A DNA stretch of 64,000 nt, from assembly GCA_029876055.1 (NCBI GenBank), contig CM056875.1:6349001-6413000 (forward strand), in the 5' to 3' direction. Below are positions 42,149-51,924 of the stretch, in pieces. Position 1 is the stretch's first letter, and the number at the start of each line of letters is the position of its first letter. Source of the DNA: Madurella fahalii (taxonomy: Eukaryota > Ascomycota > Sordariomycetes > Sordariales). Both the position numbers and the translations under genes were made by a program. The notes beneath the pieces are model-generated. The model searched no databases. It saw only the letters and a program-made list of their open reading frames with translations, and had not been told where the DNA came from.

Positions 42149-42393
42149 TAGCCTGTCCTGTCCATCTTGCTGTGTGGTATTTGGCCGTTGTTGCTCTCCC
42201 ACTTGTTTTGATAGGTATGTGGGTGTAAATAGATAAGGTACCTATTGCAAGCCACTACTTCTTCGGTAGGCCCTATAATTAGGCTACTCATCTTCCAGAG
42301 CTCCCTCAATAATTTCCAGTACTAAGTAATAATTAGGAACAGTACGGACTGGGGTACCTTAAGGTGTGAAGTACAAGTGAGAGTCTTTAAGTC

Positions 42394-43593
42394 TTAATCG
42401 AGTCTAATACAGACGCCATAATCACGCAATTCCAGCCCAACTGTTACCATGCCGCCGACTGCAGGTGCCCAGAGCAACAGGACCGACATACCGAAACCTA
42501 ATACCTGCCAGCGATGATTATGTATCGCATTGGGAGTCCTTACGCCCACCGACAACACTAACACAATCCACAGGCTGGACAATGAGCCAACCACAAGCCA
42601 TGACATGAGCCATCCACGCTGCGCAACCGTACTAATCTCACCCGTGCGGAATCCCGACAGGCCGCCAACAATAATTAGAGGGGTAAAAATCAATAAAAGC
42701 CAGAAAATTCCTTTTACCAAGAGCCAGTTCACTCCCTTCTGATAGACCCATTCGGGTTCGAGCTTTTCATCATCACTAAGCCCGGGCTCGGAAACGACAA
42801 GCCTCGCAACCAGCCCGTCAAACTGGCCCCCTTTCGAGCTAGCGTCGTCCATATCCGGGGAATGGACCAGATACATGGCCGGGAACTCGGGGCAGAGAAA
42901 AGACGCAATGATGTTTATCACCGACATAAAGATGTAAGGTACTACCGAGAGGCCAAAGGCACCATAGCCGTATTGCTGGATCTGATCGCCACGGGCGCGG
43001 TAGACGGTTATACCCCCGGCCACGGCCTGGACGAGAGAGAAGAGGATTTTGACGAAGTTGTATTCGTAGCCGGGCTCGAAGACCCAGTCCTTTGGCGCCG
43101 CGGCGGGGTTCAGAGCTTCGAGCTTCGCCCCGGGGGGAACCACGCAGAGGATATACCCACCGTCAGGTGGTAGCTTGCATCGACCGTGGACTCGGCGCGT
43201 ATGCGGGCACTCAAGCACTAGCAGATCATCGCTGAAAGTCCGGTTCGCCCAGTTATCGCTGCGTGGTCTGTACTTTGTATCGTCGCTTACGACCATGCAG
43301 AGAGCGCCCGCCGCGAGGGCGCAGTCGAAATTTCGCTTCCGACGCAGAGCCGGCCGGAGCACCAGACGTCGCATGGCGCGCGAGACGCCGAAGCCCGGGA
43401 CGAAGAGGGCGTTGAGCACGGCGAATGTCATCTCTCGCTTCGTCTCGCCGGGGACGCTTGGGAGGGTTGCCGCATGGATGAAGTAGTTGAGCGCGAAGAA
43501 GGTGATGTAGTCGCGCCATGTCGGCGGCGTGCACATGATACGGGGGTCGCCGTGGTTCATCGTCCCCTCGGGGACTTGGATGGTGAAGTTCAT
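42394..43593 (-). CDS. Fungal integral membrane protein, unknown function
   Basis: A single-exon gene of 399 residues; the ATG at 43593 is chosen because the codon at 43599 is GTG. It begins MNFTIQVPEGTMNHGDP and has several strongly hydrophobic segments, including YITFFALNYFIHAATL, LSVVPYIFMSVINIIASFLC, LLVKGIFWLLLIFTPLIIVGG, WLMSWLVVGSLSSLWIVLVL and VLGFGMSVLLLWAPAVGGMV. In the middle lie a cysteine-containing soluble part (LECPHTRRVHGRCKLPPDGG) and a conserved-looking FEPGYEYNFVKILFSLVQA. The N-terminus lacks a signal peptide. This resembles a family of uncharacterised Pezizomycotina membrane proteins; no transport or enzyme motif is visible. Confidence that it is a real gene is high, while function is unknown. 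Confidence 0.8.
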   Translation of the reverse strand: MNFTIQVPEGTMNHGDPRIMCTPPTWRDYITFFALNYFIHAATLPSVPGETKREMTFAVLNALFVPGFGVSRAMRRLVLRPALRRKRNFDCALAAGALCMVVSDDTKYRPRSDNWANRTFSDDLLVLECPHTRRVHGRCKLPPDGGYILCVVPPGAKLEALNPAAAPKDWVFEPGYEYNFVKILFSLVQAVAGGITVYRARGDQIQQYGYGAFGLSVVPYIFMSVINIIASFLCPEFPAMYLVHSPDMDDASSKGGQFDGLVARLVVSEPGLSDDEKLEPEWVYQKGVNWLLVKGIFWLLLIFTPLIIVGGLSGFRTGEISTVAQRGWLMSWLVVGSLSSLWIVLVLSVGVRTPNAIHNHRWQVLGFGMSVLLLWAPAVGGMVTVGLELRDYGVCIRLD

Positions 43594-44587
43594 TTCCACT
43601 AGCCTAGGAGAATTTGAAGTCTTTTAGGATGGGGTTGTTGAGCAAAGAATGAAAGAGGAACAAGAACGGGGGTCATGGCGCGACTTTTGGGTATTCATAC
43701 CTGCAGACTGACCACCTTTCCTACCCAATTCGTTCTCAGCGCCCCCTTGTGTGATTCGGCGTGGCGGCAAGCGGCCTCTTTTAGCTATAACCTTGCCGAT
43801 CAATTGCCATTGCACAAGCCACTCAAAACCCATCATAGGATCAGCTGAAACCGCAGCTGAACGGAGGCACCCCATGTCAGCACGCCATCCTTCTAACCCT
43901 TCCCGACCCTTGCAATGATTTCCGTGATGTCAACCATGGGGGCTAATCCATGGTCTGGCTAGGTGACATTACTGGAGCTGGACGCGTTACGTGAGGCATC
44001 GATATAACATGCTAGGGAAGTGTACCCGCGGAATTGCGAGTGGTAACGCTAGTAGCAATATATATCTACGTCGTTTCCCTATATGCATATGCCTTACGCG
44101 CACCAGTGAATAGGTGGAGAGTCTTGGGTTGATTGGCTGAGTTGCCTCCAAATTTTTAATTTCTTATTTCTTTTTTTTTTTTTTTTTTTTTGTTTGGGGG
44201 GGGGGGGGGGGGGGGTGGGAGAGGACTGTCCTGCCGTAATGCTTGCAATGCACAGCGGTGGGGCTCTGGCGTTCTCCTTAAGAGCTGAGCACCAGGCAGC
44301 TCATCATGTGAGCTCTCCTAAGCATTTCCCAGCTCTCGTCTTTTTCAACTGCAGTAGAGTGCAGGTGCCGTCATCATAAGGTGCTTTAAAGGGCGTGATC
44401 GGTACCCTACCGATTTCGCTCATAGCTGGAAGCCTAGGGGACTGAAGATGACTTCCGGCCGTGGCTGTCCGTACCAAGGGTATCGACATGGAGAAATGTG
44501 TCTATACGAGTTTTATCTACATGACATTCCCCGTCTCCGTCGTCTATAGGGTTGCAAGCCCCTAGATGTAACCATCCCCGTCAAAAA
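43594..44587. other. Intergenic gap with T21/G20 tract
   Basis: A ~1 kb spacer lies upstream of the membrane-protein gene and downstream of the MFS transporter. It carries a T21 run (44171-44191) followed almost directly by a G20 run (44196-44215), a striking homopolymer junction. No gene was seen. Confidence 0.6.
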
Positions 44588-46623
44588 TTACTGGTTCCCG
44601 ACAACGTAACGGGCCGTCGCGATTCTCATCCGCTTACCGAAACACATAACTGGTAAAATCAGTAGTGAAAATACGGCCATTATTACGGTGAAGCCCACAA
44701 AAGGGATCAAGTAACCATCATGCTCGACCCATTGGACCACAAAGAAGGTCCATGCGAAGGGGATGATGCCGCGGAGAATGCAAATCATGACGAAACAGTC
44801 GCTGGCCAATTGGTTGTATGAATCGATGAGCTGCAGGCGTGGGAAGGGGGAGGTCAGCCTCGTTGCCATGTGTTCAGGAACCTAGTAAAAGCCCGCTCCC
44901 ACTCACATAGCTGAACCAGATGGATGGCACTTGCGTGAGGGCAAACGCCACCATTCCATAGGCAAACTCCAAGCCCAGCCACCGGTACTTCCCGGGATAC
45001 TCGGCGCAAAAGCCGAATAGCAGAAGGCCGCCGGTGCCGATGGCTAGAGATGGGAGCATGACCGGGATCCGGCCCTCGGGCTCCGCGTACCCGTGATCCT
45101 CGCTCCTGGCCAGCTTCTTTAGGCGTTGATCGACCAACATCCCGGTGAAGACGGCTCCGAATATGATGCCAACCAAGGCGCCGAGGAAGAGTAGTCCGGT
45201 GCTCTCACCCCATCCGTAAGGAGGGAGACTGAGGATCTGCGGTCCCACGGTCGAGATAACGACGACGCCGCCAACCAAACCGCCGTACTGCGCCATGACA
45301 ATCCAGGTGACGGGAAGACGCAGAGTAAACCAGGGCTTTTTGAATTGATGCCAGATGTTGCCCCTGTACTCGCCAAACCTCAGCGACTGCGTGTAGGTAA
45401 AAGGGGGGTATTCGATGCTGGTGGTCGTCGGAGGGTCCGGGAAGCTCTCATGCTTGGGGAATCGCCCAGGGGGAATACTAGAGGAAGAAGAGGCCAGATC
45501 GCCGGATGATGATGTCTGGTACCAGGTCAGACCTGGCGTGGACTCTCCCGACCATTTGAATCTCGATGGGAGAGTCAGACGTATCGACGGGAGTGTGACA
45601 AGACTCAGATAGGGGACTGGTGTCCGGGTCCGGGGGCAGTAACGAGACGGCCGCGGGAGGTTTCTTTCAATCGGGAGGGAGTGCTCGCCCCGGTCGTAGA
45701 TGGTTTCGGGCACCAGAAACACGGTGCCAAAGCATGATATCCCTGTCAGCGCAGCGCTCACCCAGTACATCTTGAACCAGCCGAGCCCGTTGGCGATGTA
45801 GCCGCCGGTGATACCGCCAATAACGGACCCGCTTGCCAGAGAGGCTGTGTAGATTGCCTGGGGAGAACGGTAGGTTAGAATCTCTCTTTAGATGAACATT
45901 TCATCGGGCTAGTAGCAACACACCATCCAACTGCCTCGCTCGTGCACGAAAAACAAGTCTCCAACCATGGCTGGGCTGACCGTCTCGGAGGCTGCACTCC
46001 CAATCCCTTGGAATATTCTGATGGCCAGGTTTATGTCGAATCCCTCAAGACACATGCCGCAAACTGTGGCGACGAAGAGCACCGCGTTCGATATCACCAG
46101 GACAGCACGCCGGCCAAAGATGTTAGCTAGCGGGACGCACAAGACGTTTGCGAGCCCGAGGAGAAGGACATTGAACTTGACTAGTTTGTTAGCGATAGAC
46201 GAGACTGATGCGGCTAAAGGAGAGTGAAATACCGCGACAAGCTCGACCAATTCATGGGTCGGTTTGGGATCTTTAGGGAAGGACGGATTCCACGCCGACA
46301 ACGCTGGGGCAATGGCGGCCGAGATGTAATTGGAGACGAAGGCGTAGAAGGATAGGGTGCTCATGCAAGTCACCTTCTTCCACTGCGGCCAGTTCAATGG
46401 GTCCGCTGGGTCGGACGTTGGCAGCGGGTACTTGGCGACGAGGTCGACATATCTTCCGCCCGGCTGGGCTACGCTGTGTTCTAGGCAAAATTAGCATGGC
46501 CCGACTCCATGTTGTGATGTTGTGATGTTGTGACATCTTACCGATGAGAAGGACGGTTCCCGGCGGAGTTGCAGCCTTCACTGCCTCGCGGGACAGAGAG
46601 AACGCATATCTCCAACCGGGCAT
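44588..46623 (-). CDS. MFS transporter (DHA1-like)
   Basis: Five exons (46542-46623, 46233-46480, 45924-46175, 44907-45857, 44588-44830) with introns of 61, 57, 66 and 76 bases give 591 residues. This is a major facilitator superfamily proton antiporter of the drug/polyamine type in the plasma membrane. Landmarks are PGGRYVDLVAKYPLPTSDP before the first helix, DPLNWPQWKKVTCMS, NVLLLGLANVLCVPLANIFGRR with the motif A-like loop, GIGSAASETVSPAMVGDLFF, HERGSWM-AIYTASLASGS across intron 3, and FSY-LIDSYNQLASD across intron 4. The central cytoplasmic loop is long and serine/proline-rich. Intron 2 is taken to end in CAAG, because only then does FNVLLLG stay in frame. The substrate cannot be inferred. 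Confidence 0.87.
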
Positions 46624-47682
46624 TTCGGCATTGATGTCTTCATGCGACGTGACGGGCGCGTCAAAGGGAGGAAAAGGGAGGAAAGCTCAATGTAAAGGAC
46701 ATTGGCACATTGCAACCCCTTGACCCGAGATGTGGCTTCCTATGGGAGCTAGCTGTAGAATGGCCACCTGTCACGTCGATTTTGGACAAACGGTGCGATT
46801 CCTCAGGCGTCGAAATGTACCTAAGGACTTGCCATCTCACATGTGCCAGCCCGCGAGCGCTAGGTAACCCCTATGCAAGCAGCTAAGAAGCCCAGCACAG
46901 TGTTGCCAAGCTGTGCAGACGGCATTTTCAATGCGCATGAGCAAGGAAACTACCGGAAGACGGAGAATGAAAGAGCACCTACGCGGTTTGGCGAGCTCGC
47001 TTCAGGACCTAGGTTCAGGCCTGTTGTACTGTGGGTGGGTGCGCATCAGAAGCGCCATGGACTACTTACAGAATGTGCAAGTCACATCAGGCAATAATTA
47101 CCGCTTGGATCCCCTGAAGCCCTTAACCACCGCTTATATATTAGAAGCCATGGAATGGTGAATGAGTAAGGAAAACGCCAGGAGGCCAGAAATCCGGGTT
47201 CATGCTCATCAAAGCATTACCGGCACGGGAGAAGCCCTGCGGAATGAATCCGCGCTTGTGACAGGATTGCCACTGGTAGAGCGGCAGAGCCGCGCGTTCG
47301 CCCAGGACGAGCCACAGGCCGCATCATGGTTCCACCATGATCGGGTTTGGTCAACTTTAAGAAGAGCCGAAACTCTCTAGGACTGCGCTTTTCACGCACA
47401 TGCCTCGGGCAGAACGTCAAATGTTAGCTGCCCGCTGCCGGGAACCATTGGTTATCGCTCTGTCACATGTAATTGAACGGGGGGCCGTGATCCGAGAAAC
47501 TCGTCGGAATCGCCACCACTGCGGGCTATATATATCTCACTCCCATAGCAAAGTTTTCCATTATCTAACGGAAGGTTGGTGGGTGCTTGAATCTTCGTAT
47601 ATCTTCTTTCGATCTAGCGCACGGTAAGCGGAGTTTGTACTTCGTAAAATGATCCAGTCCGCAGCCACGCAGTATCATGCAG
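46624..47682. other. Intergenic gap
   Basis: About 1.06 kb upstream of the MFS transporter. It should hold the transporter's promoter. Several plus-strand frames are open but lack motifs or splice evidence. Confidence 0.45.
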
Positions 47683-47832
47683 CTCAGATGCCTTTCCGCA
47701 TTGGTTGGGGGCTCAATTGACGAGCCTCCTTTGCGTGCAAAGCAGTCTCCCTCAGATTAGAGGGAACCCAATGCGTATATGTTATTCTGACCTTGTCTGG
47801 GCTGTAGGGATTCAATTTGTGGCGGCATTGTC
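47683..47832. repeat. Dispersed repeat, copy 2
   Basis: This is the second copy of the element described at 41998-42148, in the same orientation, immediately upstream of the NLR relic. No terminal inverted repeats or target-site duplication could be recognised by eye. Confidence 0.62.
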
Positions 47833-47894
47833 CTCAAAAGGGTATATTAAGAACCTTTCGTGAACTCCAGGCTTACTCCGTCCGTGGACTAACC

Positions 47895-48805
47895 GGAAAC
47901 TAGGGTCGCAGGCACTGTGGTACGTCAACGACCGGCGGCAATGGCGTGAGGAGTGCTCAGATCTGCTTGAAAGCACCAAGGGCATTCTATTTTTCGGAAC
48001 GCCACACAGGGGGTCGGATGCCGCTCAACTAGGCGCCATTTGTGCCAACATACTCAGAGCGGCATCGCTAGGCATGTACACCAACGCTAATCTAGTTGGC
48101 AAACTAAGAAGTGGCTCCAGAGAGCTTCAAACCATCTCTCACGCCTTCACCTTCGTCGATGCGGGAGTAAAAGTCTGTACGTTTGTCGAGACGGTCCGCA
48201 CGAACATGTATGGCGCTGTGGTGAGTCCAACCCGTGTAACTAGTAATTATCTTGGGCCAGATAGTGTTCGGCTACCTTATATTCAAGCACACCGCAGACT
48301 TACGCAACCGCAACCTAGGTTGTCCCTGAAGATTTCGCGAGGCTTAACGTGGCGAACGAATTTGTTTTCCCTCTTAACGGAAGCCACTCAATCATTTGCA
48401 AATTCGCCGGTGGGACTGGAGGACTACGAGACAGTTGCAGGGTTGATAGAGGACCTAGTCAATTCATGCACCTGACTAAACAATGTCAACGCGATATATA
48501 GTATTGGGTATCCAACTGAGAGCACATGATGTTACCAGCCCAAAGCAAGGCATTTCGGTTACCTTTCCGTACTCGGCACCCACGTTATCTCTCTTCCACT
48601 GTACCCGAGCGACCAGTCTGATATGACAGATCGTCTCGAATCCCAAAATCTAGACTGGTTCTTTGAGAGTCCTGAGTTTCACGATGGTTTAGCCGAGAGT
48701 GTAGCTTTCTTTGGCTATCAGGAATCCAAGGCTCGGGTAAGACCGTCGTCACACTTTGTCTCCCGAGCCATTTACAGGCCAAAGAAACCTACAACCAGAC
48801 GATGA
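47895..48805 (+). pseudogene. Alpha/beta-hydrolase-NACHT (NLR) relic
   Basis: The frame from 47895 lacks a start codon and reads QALWYVNDRRQWREECSDLL, ESTKGILFFGTPHRGSDAAQ and HAFTFVDAGVKVCTFVETVR. This is the second half of the serine-hydrolase (DUF676-like) domain found at the N-terminus of many fungal NLR proteins; the nucleophile motif upstream is missing. After about 150 bases a second block begins at 48623: LDWFFESPEFHDGLAESVAF is the usual lead-in to NACHT, but the P-loop GIQGSGKTVVTLCLPSHL lies in another frame around 48715-48775. A 5' truncation plus at least one frameshift make it a pseudogene. The domain order hydrolase-NACHT is preserved. Confidence 0.7.
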
Positions 48806-49256
48806 ATATTGCCGTTTGCTTTTGCCCTCCGCCATCTAGCTCGAGGCAAATGCAGCGATGCAGCCTTTGGTCACCGAAACTTGTTTTTCTAGTATCATTC
48901 GAGAAGCCTACGCTAGCAATTGAGGTTACTTCGTTAGAAACGTTTCGTCGGCCTTAACGTAGATCATCCCCGATTCGTCATTCGCTTCCGAATAGCCGGG
49001 CGGAATCTCCGAAAAAGATGGTGTGGGATGGTGGCATCGCGTTGGTCCGTCGCCTACCACACACAGTGCCTCTGAGACCCTTCAAAGACTGTGTCCAAAC
49101 TTCCAACGCACTACTACAAAGCCGGTTGGGGATGGTAGTTTCTCTTCTCTTACTTGAAATAGTATTGTGACACCCCCGTCCTCATGGGCAGGGGTTGTAT
49201 TGATGCCCGCGAGGCCGAGCGGGGCTGGGGGAGGAGGGAAGAAGGGGACACCGAAC

Positions 49257-49739
49257 TCATATAGCCGCACCACGCTGCCAACGGAGGAGCGAGAGACCTG
49301 AATAAGGTAGGCAAAATAACACAATGATTAGCCCGGCGTTGTAAGCTTTACTAGGAGGTATATGTGAACGAGTTCCCGGTTGCTGATTGGAGTCCCAACT
49401 AAACCCGGTCGGGCGCAAGCCGCTCCCGAAGGCCAAGAATGTCAAATCAGCGGTGCCCGGAGTAAGGGTAATATCATCGCGAGACACTTCGGCTCGTGCG
49501 GTCCGGCTTTTGGCGCGTCTTGCCGCTTCCATCATCAACAGAGGCATGAGAAACACTGCGGAAGAAACCAAAAATAGCAGCGGCGTGGAGTGACCGAGGT
49601 CTGTTAAATCAACCACTATAGAGTCACTGTATCCAGGGAAGAAGGAGCCGTCTAGAGGCCCACTGGCCCAGATGTTATAGAGTGCAAAATACCCGGGGCA
49701 CCACGTGTTTACAAACAGAGAACGCCTAGATATGGCTGC
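49257..49739 (-). pseudogene. Membrane-protein fragment
   Basis: Downstream of an in-frame TAG at 49740-49742, an open frame without an ATG near its start reads NTWCPGYFALYNIWASGPLD, then HSTPLLFLVSSAVFLMPLLM, a basic loop (EAARRAKSRTARAEVSRDD), and a second hydrophobic stretch AGLIIVLFCLPYSGLSLL before stopping at 49257. The alternating hydrophobic and loop segments and codon use look like genuine membrane-protein coding sequence. The missing start and lack of splice continuity suggest a remnant. I do not recognise the family. Confidence 0.4.
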
Positions 49740-49742
49740 CTA

Positions 49743-50530
49743 GGGCCTCCAATTAATCGAGAAACTTTGTAGTACGGCACGCTAACCGTCATGCTGCACG
49801 AGGCTGGCTCGATTATAGTGTCGACAGTCCCTTTTCAGCTATTTTCCGGGTGAGGCGGCACCAGGCCATGCCCGCAGCGCCCGGAGCTCCTGCTCTATCC
49901 CATTTGCGGGCAATTAGCAGCGGTGAGCAAGAGAATGGTTCCTTAATCTATTAACTTTCCGAAGCTGACACTCCAGATCGAATGGTTCGTATTTTGTGGC
50001 CCCCGCATGCGGATGTGACTGTTGGCCCTGTTCCATATTGGTCAGGGGTTTAGCGACGCGGGAAGTACGCGAGAGTTGATGGCGATTCGGTCGCTTAACC
50101 CCGGGTCAATACAGATCGCGAAAAAGGGTTTAATGTAAATCTATGGCCAGACTTCTCGCCCGCGTACAAGGCCAGGCTCGAGAACCCACAAGTAAGCTGG
50201 CGATACTGCAGGTAAAGTGAAGGGAAGGCCGCGGCCCTATCAGAATGTTGACATCAGCCCTGCATCATCAGATGACCACGATATTGCTACTCATTCACGA
50301 TCCAGACATCAGAAGTTTGTTTACTGCAATTTGGACGAGTCCCTTGTAAATATGATGATATTTTTAGGTTCCAACGGAATGGTAGCCACTGCAGCCTTGA
50401 ATAGAGAGCCCGCCGACGAAGTATATATACCTCGCCGTCTTCTATCGAGGACGGCAAGTATTCAGAGTCCTCCCATAACCATCATCGCAAAGCTTCTACC
50501 CAGCAGCACGTTGTAAAACCCCACGTCACA
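49743..50530. other. Intergenic gap
   Basis: There are 788 bases upstream of the DUF4360 gene, containing its promoter. No supported gene. The 48806-49256 stretch on the other side of the membrane-protein fragment is likewise empty of recognisable genes. Confidence 0.45.
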
Positions 50531-51265
50531 ATGAAGTCCCTTTCCCTTCTTGCTCTTCTCCCTTTCGCCGCGGCAGCCCCTGCGCTCTCCGCCCCCAGCG
50601 TAGTGCCTTCAACTGTCAGGGTTGTCGGTGTCTCGCTCCTTGGCTCGGGCTGCCCAGCAGGCACGGCCGATGTGCAGATCGACGCCACAAAGACTCTGTT
50701 GGAGGTCACCTTCTCCGAATACATCATCCAGACTGGCCCTGGCACCAAGGCCGCCGACTGGCGCAAGAACTGCAAGCTTACCCTTAACTTGGAGTTCGAT
50801 GAGGGCTTCCAGTAAGGGCAACCGGCCACGTTTCTTATTCGCCTCATGACTAATAAGCCAACTTTTAGATTCGCTACTCTCGCCACGGACATGAAGGGCT
50901 TCGCCCAGATCCCCAGGGGCGCCAGGGGTCTCTGCACCAACACGTTCGATTTCACGGGCGAAGAGGGCTCGACTGTCTACACCGTCTACCTGCCCGGTGA
51001 GCGGGAGGGCCCGTTCAGTCTCAAGGCGGATCCCGACGTGACCTCGTGGTCTCAATGCGGCGGCACGACCTCGATCATGAACATGAATACCCAGTGCAAC
51101 ATCTCCCCCACCCAGTCGCAGGCACTCATCGCTGTACGTCCTGATTCCTCGTTCCGTACGCTCGAGAACCACGTCTTTTTGCTGACACGACTCTCTGCAC
51201 AGGTTGACCGGATCAGCGGCAAGCTCACTGTCAATGTCTCGCTTGAGTGGAGACGGTGCCGTTAA
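50531..51265 (+). CDS. Secreted DUF4360 protein
   Basis: Three exons (50531-50811, 50869-51133, 51203-51265; introns of 57 and 69 bases) give 202 residues. The N-terminus MKSLSLLALLPFAAAAPALS is a signal peptide. The mature protein matches the DUF4360 family: VSLLGSGCPAGTADVQI near the N-terminus, TFSEYIIQTGPGTKAADWRKNC, GFAQIPRGARG, and a cysteine pair around WSQCGGTTSIMNMNTQC, ending LTVNVSLEWRRCR. DUF4360 proteins are small secreted beta-rich proteins found widely in ascomycetes; no biochemical role is established that I can name. Splice joins fall inside conserved strands and keep phase. Confidence 0.87.
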
Positions 51266-51924
51266 AGGGCCGTAGAATGTACGGGATGCGTTGATATCTG
51301 TTGCCAATTTCTTTCTACCATAGTCATCTGAGCACTACGCTCAGTAGTAGTTGAGAAACTAAAGACCCGAGTTAGTTTAGCACGACCACTACCGTCACTA
51401 CCTCTTAATAAATACTTAACATTTTTGGCCAACAGGTGCTCCTAGCCTGGGATTTGAATCCTCTATTTGGTGTACTTCTTTGCTAGCGAATTCCACATCT
51501 CGGTAAAGATCACAGGAACCAATAACACATTCATGACCCAGGGGACCGCCTCCTGAGCCCTGTAACAATTCTATATCGCCTCAAAAACTCCGAGCGTTGC
51601 TATACATTTTGCATCATGTACTGTATAATGCGTCGATTCTATGTGCCCAACGTCTGCCTATCTAAGTAGTACATCCAAACCCAGCCGACCGTATAGGGAG
51701 AGATACTTGCGCCAATCACTACTGCCTACCATCCGGTCGTCATATCGTAACACATCGCGTCTTTCCAAGCCAACCCACGAGAGAAGAAATGATCCTTTAC
51801 CACAGCGCCAAAACACATAATAACACAACGAAATGAACAAAATAAATTAAAAAACATTAAAAAAAAACCAATCAAAATGAGTCTTTTCGCAGAAAAATCC
51901 CCTTTTATTACCCACAGCATCATC
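51266..51924. other. Intergenic gap
   Basis: A 659-base AT-rich spacer between the convergent DUF4360 and MFS genes, with A-rich runs near 51834-51870. A weak tRNA-like T-arm on the minus strand was rejected (see rejected items). Confidence 0.5.

Larger units (their letters stand above)
39116..42393. other. Gene-poor region with repeats
   Basis: About 3.3 kb with no confirmed gene. It includes degenerate open frames on the minus strand (about 40.0-40.9 kb), a CTCTGCA-like short tandem near 40782-40809, a 33-bp imperfect repeat at 41150-41310, and one copy of a dispersed element at 41998-42148. It looks like an accumulation of decayed mobile-element or gene sequence, although no transposase, reverse transcriptase or terminal repeats were identified. 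Confidence 0.45.

Noticed and set aside
39116..42393. LINE or LTR retrotransposon remnant
   Set aside because: The region is decayed and repeat-bearing, but I found no reverse transcriptase, integrase or gag motif and no terminal repeats.
51420..51530. tRNA-like or tRNA-derived SINE on the minus strand
   Set aside because: There is a T-loop-like GATTCAAATCC and a weak A-box-like segment, but the T-stem pairs poorly and no acceptor stem could be formed.
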